DNA from: Luteipulveratus mongoliensis
GTDB lineage: Bacteria; Actinomycetota; Actinomycetes; Actinomycetales; Dermatophilaceae
DNA: 64,000 bases
Reading direction: 5' to 3'
NCBI RefSeq assembly: GCF_001190945.1
Contig: NZ_CP011112.1
Location: 1,860,001-1,924,000, forward strand
Shown here: positions 1 to 7,507 of the stretch, one piece after another
How the letters are laid out: the number at the start of each line of letters is the position of its first letter
How positions within the stretch are numbered: position 1 is the first letter of the stretch
Position numbers and translations under genes: made by a program
The notes under the pieces: model-generated
Databases searched by the model: none
What the model was told of the DNA's origin: nothing
What the model saw: the letters and a program-made list of their open reading frames with translations, nothing else

Positions 1-120
1 GCTGCCCTTGTCGATGGTGGCGATGACAGGGGCGAGCGCCACGATCCCGGCCACCTGAATCAGGCCGAAGCCGTCGTGCTGCGGCACCAGTGATGTGATC
101 CAGCCAGGTGATCGGCCCAT
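1..120 (-). CDS. Probable sensor histidine kinase, N-terminal fragment (runs off window start)
   Basis: The ATG at 118-120 opens a frame of 40 residues that continues past the left edge. It begins MGRSPGWITSLV and has one hydrophobic stretch (LIQVAGIVALAPVIA) that looks like a first membrane segment. It starts 2 bp after the stop of the ABC permease, so the two are surely co-transcribed. In actinobacteria an ABC ATPase and permease pair of this kind is commonly followed by a DesK/LiaS-type kinase and a LuxR-type response regulator, and a LiaF-like gene is divergent at 1996. That context is the only reason for the kinase call, since no catalytic domain is visible. Confidence 0.45.
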   Translation of the reverse strand, partial: MGRSPGWITSLVPQHDGFGLIQVAGIVALAPVIATIDKGS

Positions 121-122
121 GG

Positions 123-866
123 TCAGTCGACGCGAATCGCCCGAACGTATGCGGCGACTGCCACGGCTGCCAGGACGATGGACCACAAGGTCAGTTTGCC
201 GACATCCGCGGCGTCCAGGTGTCTCACGCCGGCCAACCCTCGGCCCAATCCCGCATAGGCCGAGGTGGGGGTCCAGGAGCTGATGCGCTCGAGCGCGGAC
301 GGGAAGTTGTTCGCCGGAATCCACAGGCCACCGACAAGGGCGAGCCCGAGGTTGGAAAGCATCGACAGCTGTTGAGCCAGCTGCGTGGACCTGATGACAT
401 ATCCGAAACAGATTCCCAGCAACGAGAAGGGCGTCGCTCCCACAAGAAGGCCGGCGGCGCTGGCCGCCCAATGCAACGCGGTCAGTTGCACGTGGTTGAC
501 GACCGCGCCGACGAGCAGGACCACCACAATGGGCGGCAGCGCCACGGCGATGCCGAGAATGGCGCGTCCGAGGACCGCACTGGCCGGCGAGAGCGGTGTC
601 AGCCGCAGCTGTTGCAGCCATCCCAGATCCCGTTCCTCCGAGGCGCCGAGACCATTGGCCAGGGCCGCGCCGACGGCTCCGAAGCAGGCCATGGAAATCA
701 TCAGGTATTGAGCCACGTCGCTGTCGCCGGCATTCTCGCCGAGGCGGGTGAAGACCAGATACATCACGGTCGGGATGATCACCGCGGGGCCGATGAAGCC
801 GCTGCTGCGCAACAGGCGTACGGCCTCAAATCTGGTGTATGCGGCGCACCGTGAGATCTCGCTCAT
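123..866 (-). CDS. ABC-2 type transporter permease
   Basis: This 247-residue protein has about six hydrophobic segments separated by short loops, the size and pattern of an ABC-2 family exporter permease. It acts in the cytoplasmic membrane with the ATPase encoded just upstream. Its ATG (864-866) overlaps the ATPase stop as ATGA, so the two subunits are translationally coupled. An amphipathic stretch (ASEERDLGWLQQLRLTPLSP) after the second or third helix resembles the coupling region of drug and lantibiotic exporters. The substrate is unknown. The neighbouring LiaF-like gene and putative kinase suggest defence against a cell-envelope antibiotic, but that is inference. Confidence 0.85.
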   Translation of the reverse strand: MSEISRCAAYTRFEAVRLLRSSGFIGPAVIIPTVMYLVFTRLGENAGDSDVAQYLMISMACFGAVGAALANGLGASEERDLGWLQQLRLTPLSPASAVLGRAILGIAVALPPIVVVLLVGAVVNHVQLTALHWAASAAGLLVGATPFSLLGICFGYVIRSTQLAQQLSMLSNLGLALVGGLWIPANNFPSALERISSWTPTSAYAGLGRGLAGVRHLDAADVGKLTLWSIVLAAVAVAAYVRAIRVD

Positions 867-1765
867 GCCGACACCTCGCCCGATTGTTCGGTGATCTGCA
901 GAAAGGCCGACTCAAGGTCTCCGCCGACGACCCGAAGGCCGTCCACGAGACCGGCGTCGGCCAGAGCCATGACCAGTCGATCGGAGTCGTGTGTCGTCAT
1001 GGTCGTGCGGTGTCCCTCGACCCGATGCTGCAGGACGCCGGGCAGCCGGCTCGGATCGTCAAGCGCTTGATCGATCGACACGGTGACGGGCAGTCCGGTC
1101 TCAAGCAGCTCGGCCGGTGAGCCCGACGACGCGATCCTGCCGTCGACCAGGATGTAGACCAGGTCAGCGGCGTTGACCTCATCCAGCAGGTGGGTGCAGA
1201 ACAGCACCGTCATGCCTGCGGCCGCGTGCGCCTGGATCTGCTGCCAAAAGGCGTGGCGCGAGGGCACATCCATGGCCGTGGTCGGCTCGTCCAGGATGAC
1301 CAGCTCCGGCCGACCGGCCGCGGAGACGGCGAACCGCAGCCGCTGCAGCTCGCCGCCCGATAGCCGATCGACGCGGCGGCCGATCAGATCCTCCAGGTTC
1401 GCCAGCCTCGCCAGCTCAGGGACGGGCATGGCATCCGCGTACAACGCCGTCGCCAGGCGCAGCACGTCGCGCACTGTCGCGCGCGGCGGAACCCGAGCGG
1501 ACTGCAGCATGGCGCCGACCTGCCCTTGCCGCATCGCGGTCCGGGGCTCGACGCCCATCACGTGGATATCGCCGTGATCGGGGCGAAGGAGGCCGAGAAT
1601 CATGGAGATGGTGGTCGTCTTTCCCGCACCGTTCAAACCGAGAAGCGCCACTATTTGTCCGCGTTCGACACGCAACGACAGCTCATCGATGACGACTCGT
1701 TCGCCGAAGCGACGCGTGACGCCGACCAGCTCAATCGCGGGGGACTCCGCTGTTGGTGAGGGCAC
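863..1765 (-). CDS. ABC transporter ATP-binding protein (drug/lantibiotic exporter type)
   Basis: This is a 300-residue ATPase with Walker A (GLNGAGKTT), signature LSGGELQRLRFA and Walker B (LVILDEPTTAMD), followed by a C-terminal extension of about 80 residues typical of CcmA/DrrA-like exporter ATPases. The frame is open further upstream, but I chose the GTG at 1763-1765. An AGGA motif lies 7 nt before it and the family homology begins about there, whereas the longer reading would run through the divergent promoter region. It is the first gene of the minus-strand operon with the permease and probable kinase. Confidence 0.88.
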   Translation of the reverse strand: MPSPTAESPAIELVGVTRRFGERVVIDELSLRVERGQIVALLGLNGAGKTTTISMILGLLRPDHGDIHVMGVEPRTAMRQGQVGAMLQSARVPPRATVRDVLRLATALYADAMPVPELARLANLEDLIGRRVDRLSGGELQRLRFAVSAAGRPELVILDEPTTAMDVPSRHAFWQQIQAHAAAGMTVLFCTHLLDEVNAADLVYILVDGRIASSGSPAELLETGLPVTVSIDQALDDPSRLPGVLQHRVEGHRTTMTTHDSDRLVMALADAGLVDGLRVVGGDLESAFLQITEQSGEVSA

Positions 1766-1825
1766 TCTTAGATCCTGCGGCCCAACTCCGATATGAGGGC
1801 AGGCTGCGCCGTACTGCGCTTCGTA

Positions 1826-1837
1826 GGACGTTCGTCC
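1826..1837. promoter_or_regulatory. Inverted repeat in divergent promoter region
   Basis: GGACG-TT-CGTCC lies between the minus-strand ABC ATPase (start 1765) and the plus-strand 33-residue peptide gene (start 1898). It could be an operator for the nearby two-component system or another regulator. The match is short and may be chance. Confidence 0.25.
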
Positions 1838-1897
1838 CATCAACGACAGGTCATTGCAGCCTGATATCCCGATACGGTCGACGGGCAATCTCGTGGC

Positions 1898-1999
1898 ATG
1901 ACCGCTGGACAAGTTCAGGGACTGATCGTTGCCATCGTCTGCATCGGCGCGTTCGTCATCGTCAAAGTGATTCAACACCGCAGGAAGGACCACAGATGA
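1898..1999 (+). CDS. 33-residue single-pass membrane peptide
   Basis: ATG at 1898 to TGA at 1997-1999 encodes 33 residues: a short polar start (MTAGQVQG), one hydrophobic helix (LIVAIVCIGAFVIVKVI) and a basic tail (QHRRKDHR). The stop overlaps the ATG of the LiaF-like gene as ATGA, a typical coupling arrangement, which is the main argument that it is real. The inside-positive tail predicts the C terminus in the cytoplasm. I do not recognise a family. A role as membrane anchor or partner for the coupled LiaF-like protein, which has no membrane segment of its own, is inference. Confidence 0.55.
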   Translation: MTAGQVQGLIVAIVCIGAFVIVKVIQHRRKDHR

Positions 2000-2367
2000 C
2001 CGACACCAAACCCCTGGAGCTGCAAGGGGTATTCGGAAGTACCAAGAAGTCCGGCAATTGGGAGGTGCCGGCCAGCATCACCCTGCACCGCCGCATGGGC
2101 TCCGCGGAGCTCGACTTCACCCAGGCGACTTTCACCACCAACACCGTGACTATCGACATCAACATGGTCGGCGGGTCGCTCGAGATCCGTGTCCCTGAGA
2201 ACGCGTCGGTCGACTCCGACGTGGTCACCAAGCTCGGCAGCTATCAGGACCACCGCGACGGCAACCCGCCGTCGCCGGACGTCCGCATCCATCTCCGCGG
2301 TACCGCAACGTGGGGCTCCGTCGAGACGCGTGGACCGCGACAAGGCCTCTTCCACCGCAAGTCCTGA
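1996..2367 (+). CDS. LiaF-like cell-wall-active antibiotics response domain protein
   Basis: This 123-residue protein starts at ATG 1996 behind an AGGAAGG ribosome site. Its sequence has the repeated beta-helix pattern of the LiaF C-terminal domain: VFGSTKKSGNWEVPASI, then a glycine-containing turn, then MVGGSLEIRVPENASVD. LiaF proteins inhibit LiaS-type kinases until envelope stress occurs. Unlike canonical LiaF, this one carries no N-terminal membrane helices; they may be replaced by the coupled 33-residue peptide. It is divergent from the ABC exporter operon. The domain call is fairly sure and the regulatory role is inference. Confidence 0.65.
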   Translation: MTDTKPLELQGVFGSTKKSGNWEVPASITLHRRMGSAELDFTQATFTTNTVTIDINMVGGSLEIRVPENASVDSDVVTKLGSYQDHRDGNPPSPDVRIHLRGTATWGSVETRGPRQGLFHRKS

Positions 2368-2469
2368 TCACGCGCCACCCCCTCCGGGAACTCTTGGTGA
2401 GCGCGGACGCTTCTACACTGTGAGCAGACGCGCGCATCTGACGCGCACCCCATGACGCCTGGAGGAGCC

Positions 2470-3375
2470 ATGGCTAGCAATCCGGTTTTCAACCGGTTCG
2501 AGAAGCAGCTGTCCGAGGGGGGTTACGCCAACTTCGGTCAGGGGCAGTCCCAGCAGGGCAACCCGCAGCAGGGTCAGCCCGGCCGGCCCGGCCGGCCCGG
2601 TCCACAGGACATCGGCGGCGCCTGGGGCGCCGGCCAGGACCAGCTGAGCAGTCAGCAGCTGGAGCAGATGTACAACCAGGGCACGGCCACCCCCCAGCAG
2701 ACCGGCCGCATGACCCTCGACGACGTCGTGATGAAGACGCTGAGCCTGTTTGCGATCGTCTTGGTCGTCGGTGCCGGCGCCTGGATCGCGGCGGCCCACA
2801 ACCGGTCGCTGGGTCTGGGGCTCCTGGGCGTGGGCATCGTCGGAACCCTGGGCCTCGGCCTGCTGATCGCGTTCAAGAAGACGCTGTCCGTGCCACTCAT
2901 CGTGCTGTACGCCGTCCTCGAGGGACTCTTCGTGGGCGCCATCAGCCAGGCGTACGAGGGTCAGTACAAGGGCGTGGTCCCGCAGGCCATCGTCGCCACG
3001 GCATGCGTGTTCATCGGGATGTTCGCCGGCTGGAAGTTCGGCCTGATCAAGGTCACCGAGCGCTCGCGTCGAATCTTCGGCTTCGCGATCCTCGGCTACT
3101 TCCTGTTTGCCATCGCCAACTTCGTACTGACGCTGACCGGGGTGTTCGAGAGTCCCTTCGGTGCTGGTGGGACCGGATGGCTCGGCATCGGCATCTCGGT
3201 CTTCGCGATCGGCCTGGCGTCCTACTCACTCGCGATCGACTTCGACACCATCGAGCGCGGCGTCAGCGCGGGCCTGCCGGAGAAGTACTCCTGGCTGATG
3301 GCTCACGGTCTGGTCGTCAGTGTCGTCTGGCTCTACCTGGAGATCCTGCGCCTGCTCGCGCGTCTGCGTGACTGA
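2470..3375 (+). CDS. Bax inhibitor-1/YccA family membrane protein
   Basis: This is a 301-residue integral membrane protein. Residues 1-70 are rich in Gly, Gln and Pro (GNPQQGQPGRPGRPG). About seven transmembrane helices follow, ending in the family's conserved LASYSLAIDFDTIERGVSAGLPEKYSWLM region (residues ~255-285), where the paired aspartates of the pH-sensitive channel lie. I chose the ATG at 2470 because GGAGG sits 4-5 nt before it; an ATG 18 nt upstream has no ribosome site. A TACACT -10-like box is at 2414-2419. Actinobacterial members carry the same disordered N terminus, and the physiological role is not settled. Confidence 0.9.
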   Translation: MASNPVFNRFEKQLSEGGYANFGQGQSQQGNPQQGQPGRPGRPGPQDIGGAWGAGQDQLSSQQLEQMYNQGTATPQQTGRMTLDDVVMKTLSLFAIVLVVGAGAWIAAAHNRSLGLGLLGVGIVGTLGLGLLIAFKKTLSVPLIVLYAVLEGLFVGAISQAYEGQYKGVVPQAIVATACVFIGMFAGWKFGLIKVTERSRRIFGFAILGYFLFAIANFVLTLTGVFESPFGAGGTGWLGIGISVFAIGLASYSLAIDFDTIERGVSAGLPEKYSWLMAHGLVVSVVWLYLEILRLLARLRD

Positions 3376-3379
3376 TCGC

Positions 3380-3685
3380 ATGGCCTATCGCTCACCGGTC
3401 CCGGACGACGTGGCCGTCGAGCTGAAGCGCGCGGTCCAGCGGTGGCATCAGCTGCCGTTGGACCGCGCGCTTGCTCATGCCACGGTGCTGCGCGCGCTGG
3501 TCCAGGAGCTCGCCGACGCCGTGGCGACGGCGGACGGCCGCCCGGCCGAAGTCGTACCCGACCTCGGTCCTCGGGCCCTGCCCGACCAGCTCACGGTGAT
3601 GGCGTACGACGTCTGCCAGCTCGACCTCCAGGGCGACCTTTCCCTCGCGCGGCGACTGGTTGACGTACGCCGTTCGCTGGACTAG
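3380..3685 (+). CDS. Small conserved hypothetical protein
   Basis: This 101-residue soluble protein begins at an ATG 4 bp after the Bax-inhibitor gene and is presumably co-transcribed with it. The middle is a long amphipathic helix (DRALAHATVLRALVQELADAVATA), and the rest is mixed with no membrane segment, cysteine or recognisable motif. The codon pattern is normal for this genome (strong third-position GC), which supports real coding. I do not recognise the family and assign no function. Confidence 0.6.
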   Translation: MAYRSPVPDDVAVELKRAVQRWHQLPLDRALAHATVLRALVQELADAVATADGRPAEVVPDLGPRALPDQLTVMAYDVCQLDLQGDLSLARRLVDVRRSLD

Positions 3686-3724
3686 CCGCCCGCGACCCGC
3701 CTGGGCTGGATAGGCTCCCGCTTC

Positions 3725-4189
3725 GTGACTGAGTCCTCGCTCGTGGCAGGCAAGTTCGCGGAGTTCTTCTCCACCTGGTCGGTGGCGTTGCCGACGTCCG
3801 CGATCGATGAGCGCCGCGACGGGTCGATGTACGCGCGCGGCTGGACCGTGCGGTGGCGGTGGCACGACAGCGGCGCGCTCGAGGTGCGCGCCTCGCACCG
3901 GATGACCAATGAGCGCTGGTGGGTGATCAACCCTGACGGCTCGGAGGAGCACCGGCGCGTGCCCACCGAGACGGTGGCCTACATGCCCGGAGACGACCTC
4001 GCTCAGATCAAGGCGGAGCACCGGGCGGCCCGGAAGGCGCACGGCGAAGCGGTCACCGCCGCAGGGATGGACTTCGAGGAGCTCGACCCGGCGCTGCTGC
4101 AGAAGGCACCCGTCGAGTCGACGATGGTGTGGCGCTGCGACGGCGATCCGTGGCAGGTCACGGAGCTCGCGCCACGACCACTCGCCTGA
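3725..4189 (+). CDS. Hypothetical protein
   Basis: This 154-residue soluble protein starts at a GTG. A TAGGCT -10-like box at 3711-3716 ends 8 nt before the start, so the mRNA may be leaderless. Notable stretches are a tryptophan-rich region (GWTVRWRWHDS, ERWWVINPDG) near residues 40-75 and a charged helix (DLAQIKAEHRAARKAHGEAV). The C-terminal part ends in VWRCDGDPWQVTELA. No known catalytic motif is visible. It is convergent with the following membrane protein gene, with 8 bp between stops. Confidence 0.6.
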   Translation: MTESSLVAGKFAEFFSTWSVALPTSAIDERRDGSMYARGWTVRWRWHDSGALEVRASHRMTNERWWVINPDGSEEHRRVPTETVAYMPGDDLAQIKAEHRAARKAHGEAVTAAGMDFEELDPALLQKAPVESTMVWRCDGDPWQVTELAPRPLA

Positions 4190-4197
4190 GGCCGACC

Positions 4198-4869
4198 TCA
4201 GGCCGTCGACGAAGGCGATGCCTCGGGTGATGCCTGCTGCTGTCGACGAAGCAGGACCACAGCAACCACGAGCCATACGAGGCAGATCCGAGCCAGCCAC
4301 AACCATGCCTGGTTCGTCGTGACGCCGTCTCGCCCGACACCGACGAGCGGCAGCAGGTCGGCGAACGTCGCGCGGCCGCGCTCGCTGCCAGAGTCCGAAC
4401 CAAGAACGATGCCGACCGCGAGCGGCGTGATGGGCAGGACGACCAGCGCGATGAGCCTGCCAGCTCGCAGCTCGGCGCCCTGGGCACCGATGCCGAGCAG
4501 GTAACCAACCGGGCGCAGCACGATCAGCACGACGATCACCCCAAGCAGCGTCGCGCCGAGCCCGACCAGCAGCACCAGCGCGGCCAGCACGCCGAAGTAG
4601 GAGTAGTCCGGATCGCCCTCGCCGAGGCTGAGCGGGAAGGCGAGCACACCGACGATGAGCTCCAGCGCGGCGATCAGGGCCACCCGTCGCCCGATCGGCG
4701 GCTGCTGATCCGCGTCGCCCATGAGCCGGAAGTCGGCCGCAATCGCGATACCGACCAGCCCACTGCCCGCGATGAACCACCAGATGCCCGGCTCGATCTC
4801 TTCGCTTCGCGCCAGTGCCACGAGCGCGCCGCAGCTGAGCAGCGCGCCGGCCAGTACGACGGCCCGCAA
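4198..4869 (-). CDS. Multi-pass membrane protein of unknown function (start uncertain)
   Basis: From the TTG at 4867-4869 this is about 223 residues with five or six hydrophobic helices, ending in a cytoplasmic tail of Gln and Ser (RRQQQASPEASPSS). No signature motif is seen. The reading frame is open back to an ATG at 4989, which would overlap the thiolase 3' end by 52 nt and put a strong 12-bp hairpin (4890-4917) inside the coding sequence. I prefer the shorter start because the hairpin fits a thiolase terminator, yet the upstream residues (KKKPEGPDRFAGQGLFGLNPW) look protein-like, so the longer form cannot be excluded. Confidence 0.6.
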   Translation of the reverse strand: MRAVVLAGALLSCGALVALARSEEIEPGIWWFIAGSGLVGIAIAADFRLMGDADQQPPIGRRVALIAALELIVGVLAFPLSLGEGDPDYSYFGVLAALVLLVGLGATLLGVIVVLIVLRPVGYLLGIGAQGAELRAGRLIALVVLPITPLAVGIVLGSDSGSERGRATFADLLPLVGVGRDGVTTNQAWLWLARICLVWLVVAVVLLRRQQQASPEASPSSTA

Positions 4870-4880
4870 CCAGGGGTTGA

Positions 4881-4924
4881 GCCCGAAGAGGCCCTGACCG
4901 GCGAACCGGTCAGGGCCTTCGGGC
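4881..4924 (-). terminator. Hairpin terminator after thiolase gene
   Basis: A perfect 12-bp stem GGCCCTGACCGG / CCGGTCAGGGCC (4890-4901, 4906-4917) closes a tetraloop, TTCG when read on the minus strand. An outer GCCCGAA/TTCGGGC pairing adds seven more base pairs beyond a two-base bulge. It lies 14 bp past the thiolase stop (4938). No clean U-tract follows on the minus strand, so efficiency is uncertain. Confidence 0.6.
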
Positions 4925-4937
4925 TTCTTCTTGCTGG

Positions 4938-6161
4938 TCAGCTCAGACGCTCGTAGATGATGGCCATGCCCTGGCCGCCACCCACGCACATCGTCTCGAG
5001 GCCGAACGTGCCGTCGGTCGACTGCAGACCGTTGAGCAGCGTGGTGGTGATGCGTGCACCGGTGCTGCCGAAGGGGTGGCCCAGTGCGATCGCGCCGCCG
5101 TGCACGTTGAGCTTCTCGAAGTCCATGCCGAGGTCGTCGGCCGACGGCAGCACCTGGGCCGCGAACGCCTCGTTGATCTCGTACAGGTCCATGTCGCCGA
5201 TGGTCATACCCGCGCGACCGAGTGCCTGCTTGGACGCCTCGACCGGGCCGAGGCCCATGATCTCGGGCGACAGCGCGGAGACGCCGGTCGAGACCACGCG
5301 GGCCAGCGGCGTGATGCCGAGCTCCTTGGCCTTGGTGTCGCTCATGACCACGAGTGCCGCAGCGCCGTCGTTCAGCGGGCAGCAGTTGGCAGCGGTCACG
5401 GTGCCGTTCTCACGGAAGACCGGCTGCATGGTGGAGACCTTCTCCAGCGTCGTACCCGCGCGCGGGCCGTCGTCCTTGGAGACGACGGTGCCGTCGGGCA
5501 GCGTCACCGGCGTGATCTCGCGCTCGAAGAAGCCGGCGTTGATGGCCTTCTCGGCGCGGTTCTGCGAGCTGACGCCCCACTCGTCCTGACGCTCACGAGA
5601 GATGCCGCGCGAGGTGGCGACGTTCTCGGCGGTCTGGCCCATCTGGATGTAGATGTCGGGGAGCAGGTTCTCCTCGCGAGGATCGGTCCAGACGGTGTTG
5701 TTCTTGGCGATGTCCGCACCGCGCTCGCCGGCCTCGGCGAACTTCGTGTTCTTCCACTCATCGGGTGAGGAGCCCGCGCCGGTGAGGTCGGCGTACCGGG
5801 ACACGCACTCGACGCCGGCGGACAGGAAGATGTCGCCCTCGCCGGCCTTGATGGCGTGCGCGGCCATGCGGGTGGTCTGCACCGAGGAGGAGCAGAAGCG
5901 GTTGACCGTTGCGCCGGGCAGGTGGTCGAAGCCCGCGAGCACGGCGACCAGACGCGCCATGTTGTTGCCCTGCTCGCCCCACGGCTCGGCACAGCCGAGG
6001 TAGAGGTCTTCGACGAGGGCCGGATCGAGCTCGGGCACCTTGTCCAGCGCGGCCTTGATGACCTGGACGCTGAGGTCGTCAGGGCGCAGGTCCTTCAGGC
6101 TCCCCTTGAACGCGCGCCCGATGGGCGTACGCGCAGTGGAGACGATGACGGCTTCGGGCAT
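4938..6161 (-). CDS. fadA: Acetyl-CoA C-acyltransferase (thiolase)
   Basis: This 407-residue thiolase catalyses CoA-dependent cleavage of 3-ketoacyl-CoA in beta-oxidation, or the reverse condensation. The acyl-accepting cysteine is in NRFCSSSVQ (~residue 90), the catalytic histidine in GGAIALGHPFGSTGAR (~350) and the second cysteine in CVGGGQGMA (~392). Length and motifs are full and intact. The gene sits upstream of an SGNH hydrolase, as fadA3 sits beside Rv1075c in M. tuberculosis, which suggests orthology. A 14-bp palindrome at 6251-6264 upstream may be a TetR-family fatty-acid operator. Chain-length preference cannot be told from sequence. Confidence 0.93.
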   Translation of the reverse strand: MPEAVIVSTARTPIGRAFKGSLKDLRPDDLSVQVIKAALDKVPELDPALVEDLYLGCAEPWGEQGNNMARLVAVLAGFDHLPGATVNRFCSSSVQTTRMAAHAIKAGEGDIFLSAGVECVSRYADLTGAGSSPDEWKNTKFAEAGERGADIAKNNTVWTDPREENLLPDIYIQMGQTAENVATSRGISRERQDEWGVSSQNRAEKAINAGFFEREITPVTLPDGTVVSKDDGPRAGTTLEKVSTMQPVFRENGTVTAANCCPLNDGAAALVVMSDTKAKELGITPLARVVSTGVSALSPEIMGLGPVEASKQALGRAGMTIGDMDLYEINEAFAAQVLPSADDLGMDFEKLNVHGGAIALGHPFGSTGARITTTLLNGLQSTDGTFGLETMCVGGGQGMAIIYERLS

Positions 6162-6250
6162 GTGTCCTCCAGATCGCGGGGCCCGATGACGGGCCGGCTC
6201 GCGGGCGGCCCAAGGTGCCGCACCGCACAGGCTGACGAGTCTACGTCCCC

Positions 6251-6264
6251 TAAGCGAGCGCTTA
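6251..6264. promoter_or_regulatory. Candidate TetR-type operator upstream of thiolase
   Basis: TAAGCG-AG-CGCTTA is a perfect 6-bp inverted repeat with a 2-bp centre, about 90 bp before the thiolase start. Lipid-catabolism TetR regulators of actinobacteria often bind AAGCG/CGCTT-type palindromes. The regulator is not encoded nearby, so this is a pattern-based suggestion. Confidence 0.4.
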
Positions 6265-6285
6265 CCGCCGCATCCGGCATCCGCA

Positions 6286-6325
6286 GGTCGAGTAGGCGAG
6301 GCGCTAGCCGAGCCGTATCGAGACC
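6286..6325. repeat. Interspersed hairpin repeat, family 2, copy 1
   Basis: A 40-bp element begins GGTCGAGTAGGCGAGG and ends TATCGAGACC, an imperfect inverted repeat. It begins 7 bp after the SGNH hydrolase stop (6333). The first 16 bp are identical to the element at 41359-41408. Similar hairpin repeats are common in Micrococcales and Nocardioides intergenic regions, usually at gene ends. Confidence 0.7.
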
Positions 6326-6332
6326 ACCGCGC

Positions 6333-7409
6333 TCACGACTGCTGAGCGACCGACTCCTCCGCGTCGTGACCCTCAGGCGCCGGCGTCTGCTCCTCAGCAA
6401 CCACGTCGCCACCGGTCTCGGGCACCGGCTGGCGGCGACGACGCCGCAGCACCGCCCAGCGGCCGCGACGGCCGACCTCGGTGCCGTCCAGGTCGGTGCC
6501 GCTGACCTCGCTGCCCGGATCGCGTACGGCGCGCACGGCGGCCTCCGCGACCGGGCCGACGCTCTCGCCGCGACGACGATCGGGCGCCTTGTCGGTGTCG
6601 GGAGTCCGATGACCGAGGGCGTCGAGCACGCTCGGCAGCAACGCCGACGCAGCCCGTGCGTAGCCGGCGGGCGACGGATGGAACTGGTCCTGGCTGAACA
6701 TGATGGTCGGCCGCTGCTGGAAGTCCGGGCCGATCAGGTCGCCCAGCGACACGGTGCGCCCGCCCTGCTCGACGACAGCCACGGTCTGCGCCGCGGCCAG
6801 GTCACGCGAGTACCGACGTGCGACCAGGCGCAGCGGCTGGGGGAGCGGTCGAACGGTCCCGAGGTCCGGGCAGGTGCCCACGACGACCTCGGCATCGGAG
6901 TCACGCAGCCGGCGTACGGCCATGGCCAGGTGTCGTACGGCCGTCGCCCTCGAAGTCCGGTGAGTGACGTCGTTGGCCCCGACCATCACGATGGCGACTG
7001 CGGGTTCAGCGACGCGCTCGAGCGCCTGGTCGATCTGCCCGTCGAGGTCCGAGGACTGCGCGCCGACGACCGCGACGTTGGTGAGCTCGACCGGGCGGCC
7101 GGTGAACGCCGCGACCGCGTTGGCGATGATCGCCCCGACGGTCTGCCACCTGTCGTCCGCACCCATACCGCGGGCGCTGGAGTCCCCGAGCACGAGGAGG
7201 TTGATCGGATCGCCGAAGCCGTGACCGTAGGTCCCCGAGTCCTCCGGCGCGGTGTCGAAGGGGGTGCCGACGACCCGGCGCGCGATCACCGCCTCTGCAC
7301 GCAGGAGTCCGTACGCCGCTGCCCCGGCCGCGCCCGCGCCCGCCGCGGTGACGGTGCCGCCGAACGCGGCCTTGGCCGCGATCCTGCGGGCTCGTCTTGC
7401 TCGTCCCAT
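6333..7409 (-). CDS. SGNH/GDSL-type esterase, membrane-anchored or exported
   Basis: This is a 358-residue hydrolase. A basic start (MGRARRARRIAAKAAFGG) precedes a small-residue hydrophobic segment (TVTAAGAGAAGAAAYGLL) that may be a signal anchor. Block I LVLGDSSARGMG carries the nucleophilic serine (~residue 78), MVGANDVTH is block III, and DQFHPSPAGYA holds the catalytic Asp and His (~240). About 90 C-terminal residues are charged and Arg/Pro-rich, probably disordered. Position next to the thiolase and cbs matches Rv1075c of M. tuberculosis, a GDSL esterase of that syntenic block. The natural ester substrate is unknown. Confidence 0.88.
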   Translation of the reverse strand: MGRARRARRIAAKAAFGGTVTAAGAGAAGAAAYGLLRAEAVIARRVVGTPFDTAPEDSGTYGHGFGDPINLLVLGDSSARGMGADDRWQTVGAIIANAVAAFTGRPVELTNVAVVGAQSSDLDGQIDQALERVAEPAVAIVMVGANDVTHRTSRATAVRHLAMAVRRLRDSDAEVVVGTCPDLGTVRPLPQPLRLVARRYSRDLAAAQTVAVVEQGGRTVSLGDLIGPDFQQRPTIMFSQDQFHPSPAGYARAASALLPSVLDALGHRTPDTDKAPDRRRGESVGPVAEAAVRAVRDPGSEVSGTDLDGTEVGRRGRWAVLRRRRRQPVPETGGDVVAEEQTPAPEGHDAEESVAQQS

Positions 7410-7507
7410 CGACTCATCAACCCCTCTCTGCCCTACGTGATCGTCTCATCTGCCCTAGGTGGTGCCCGAGAGGCACGACTGTGTCCAGAACCTGAGACGA
7501 TGCGAGC

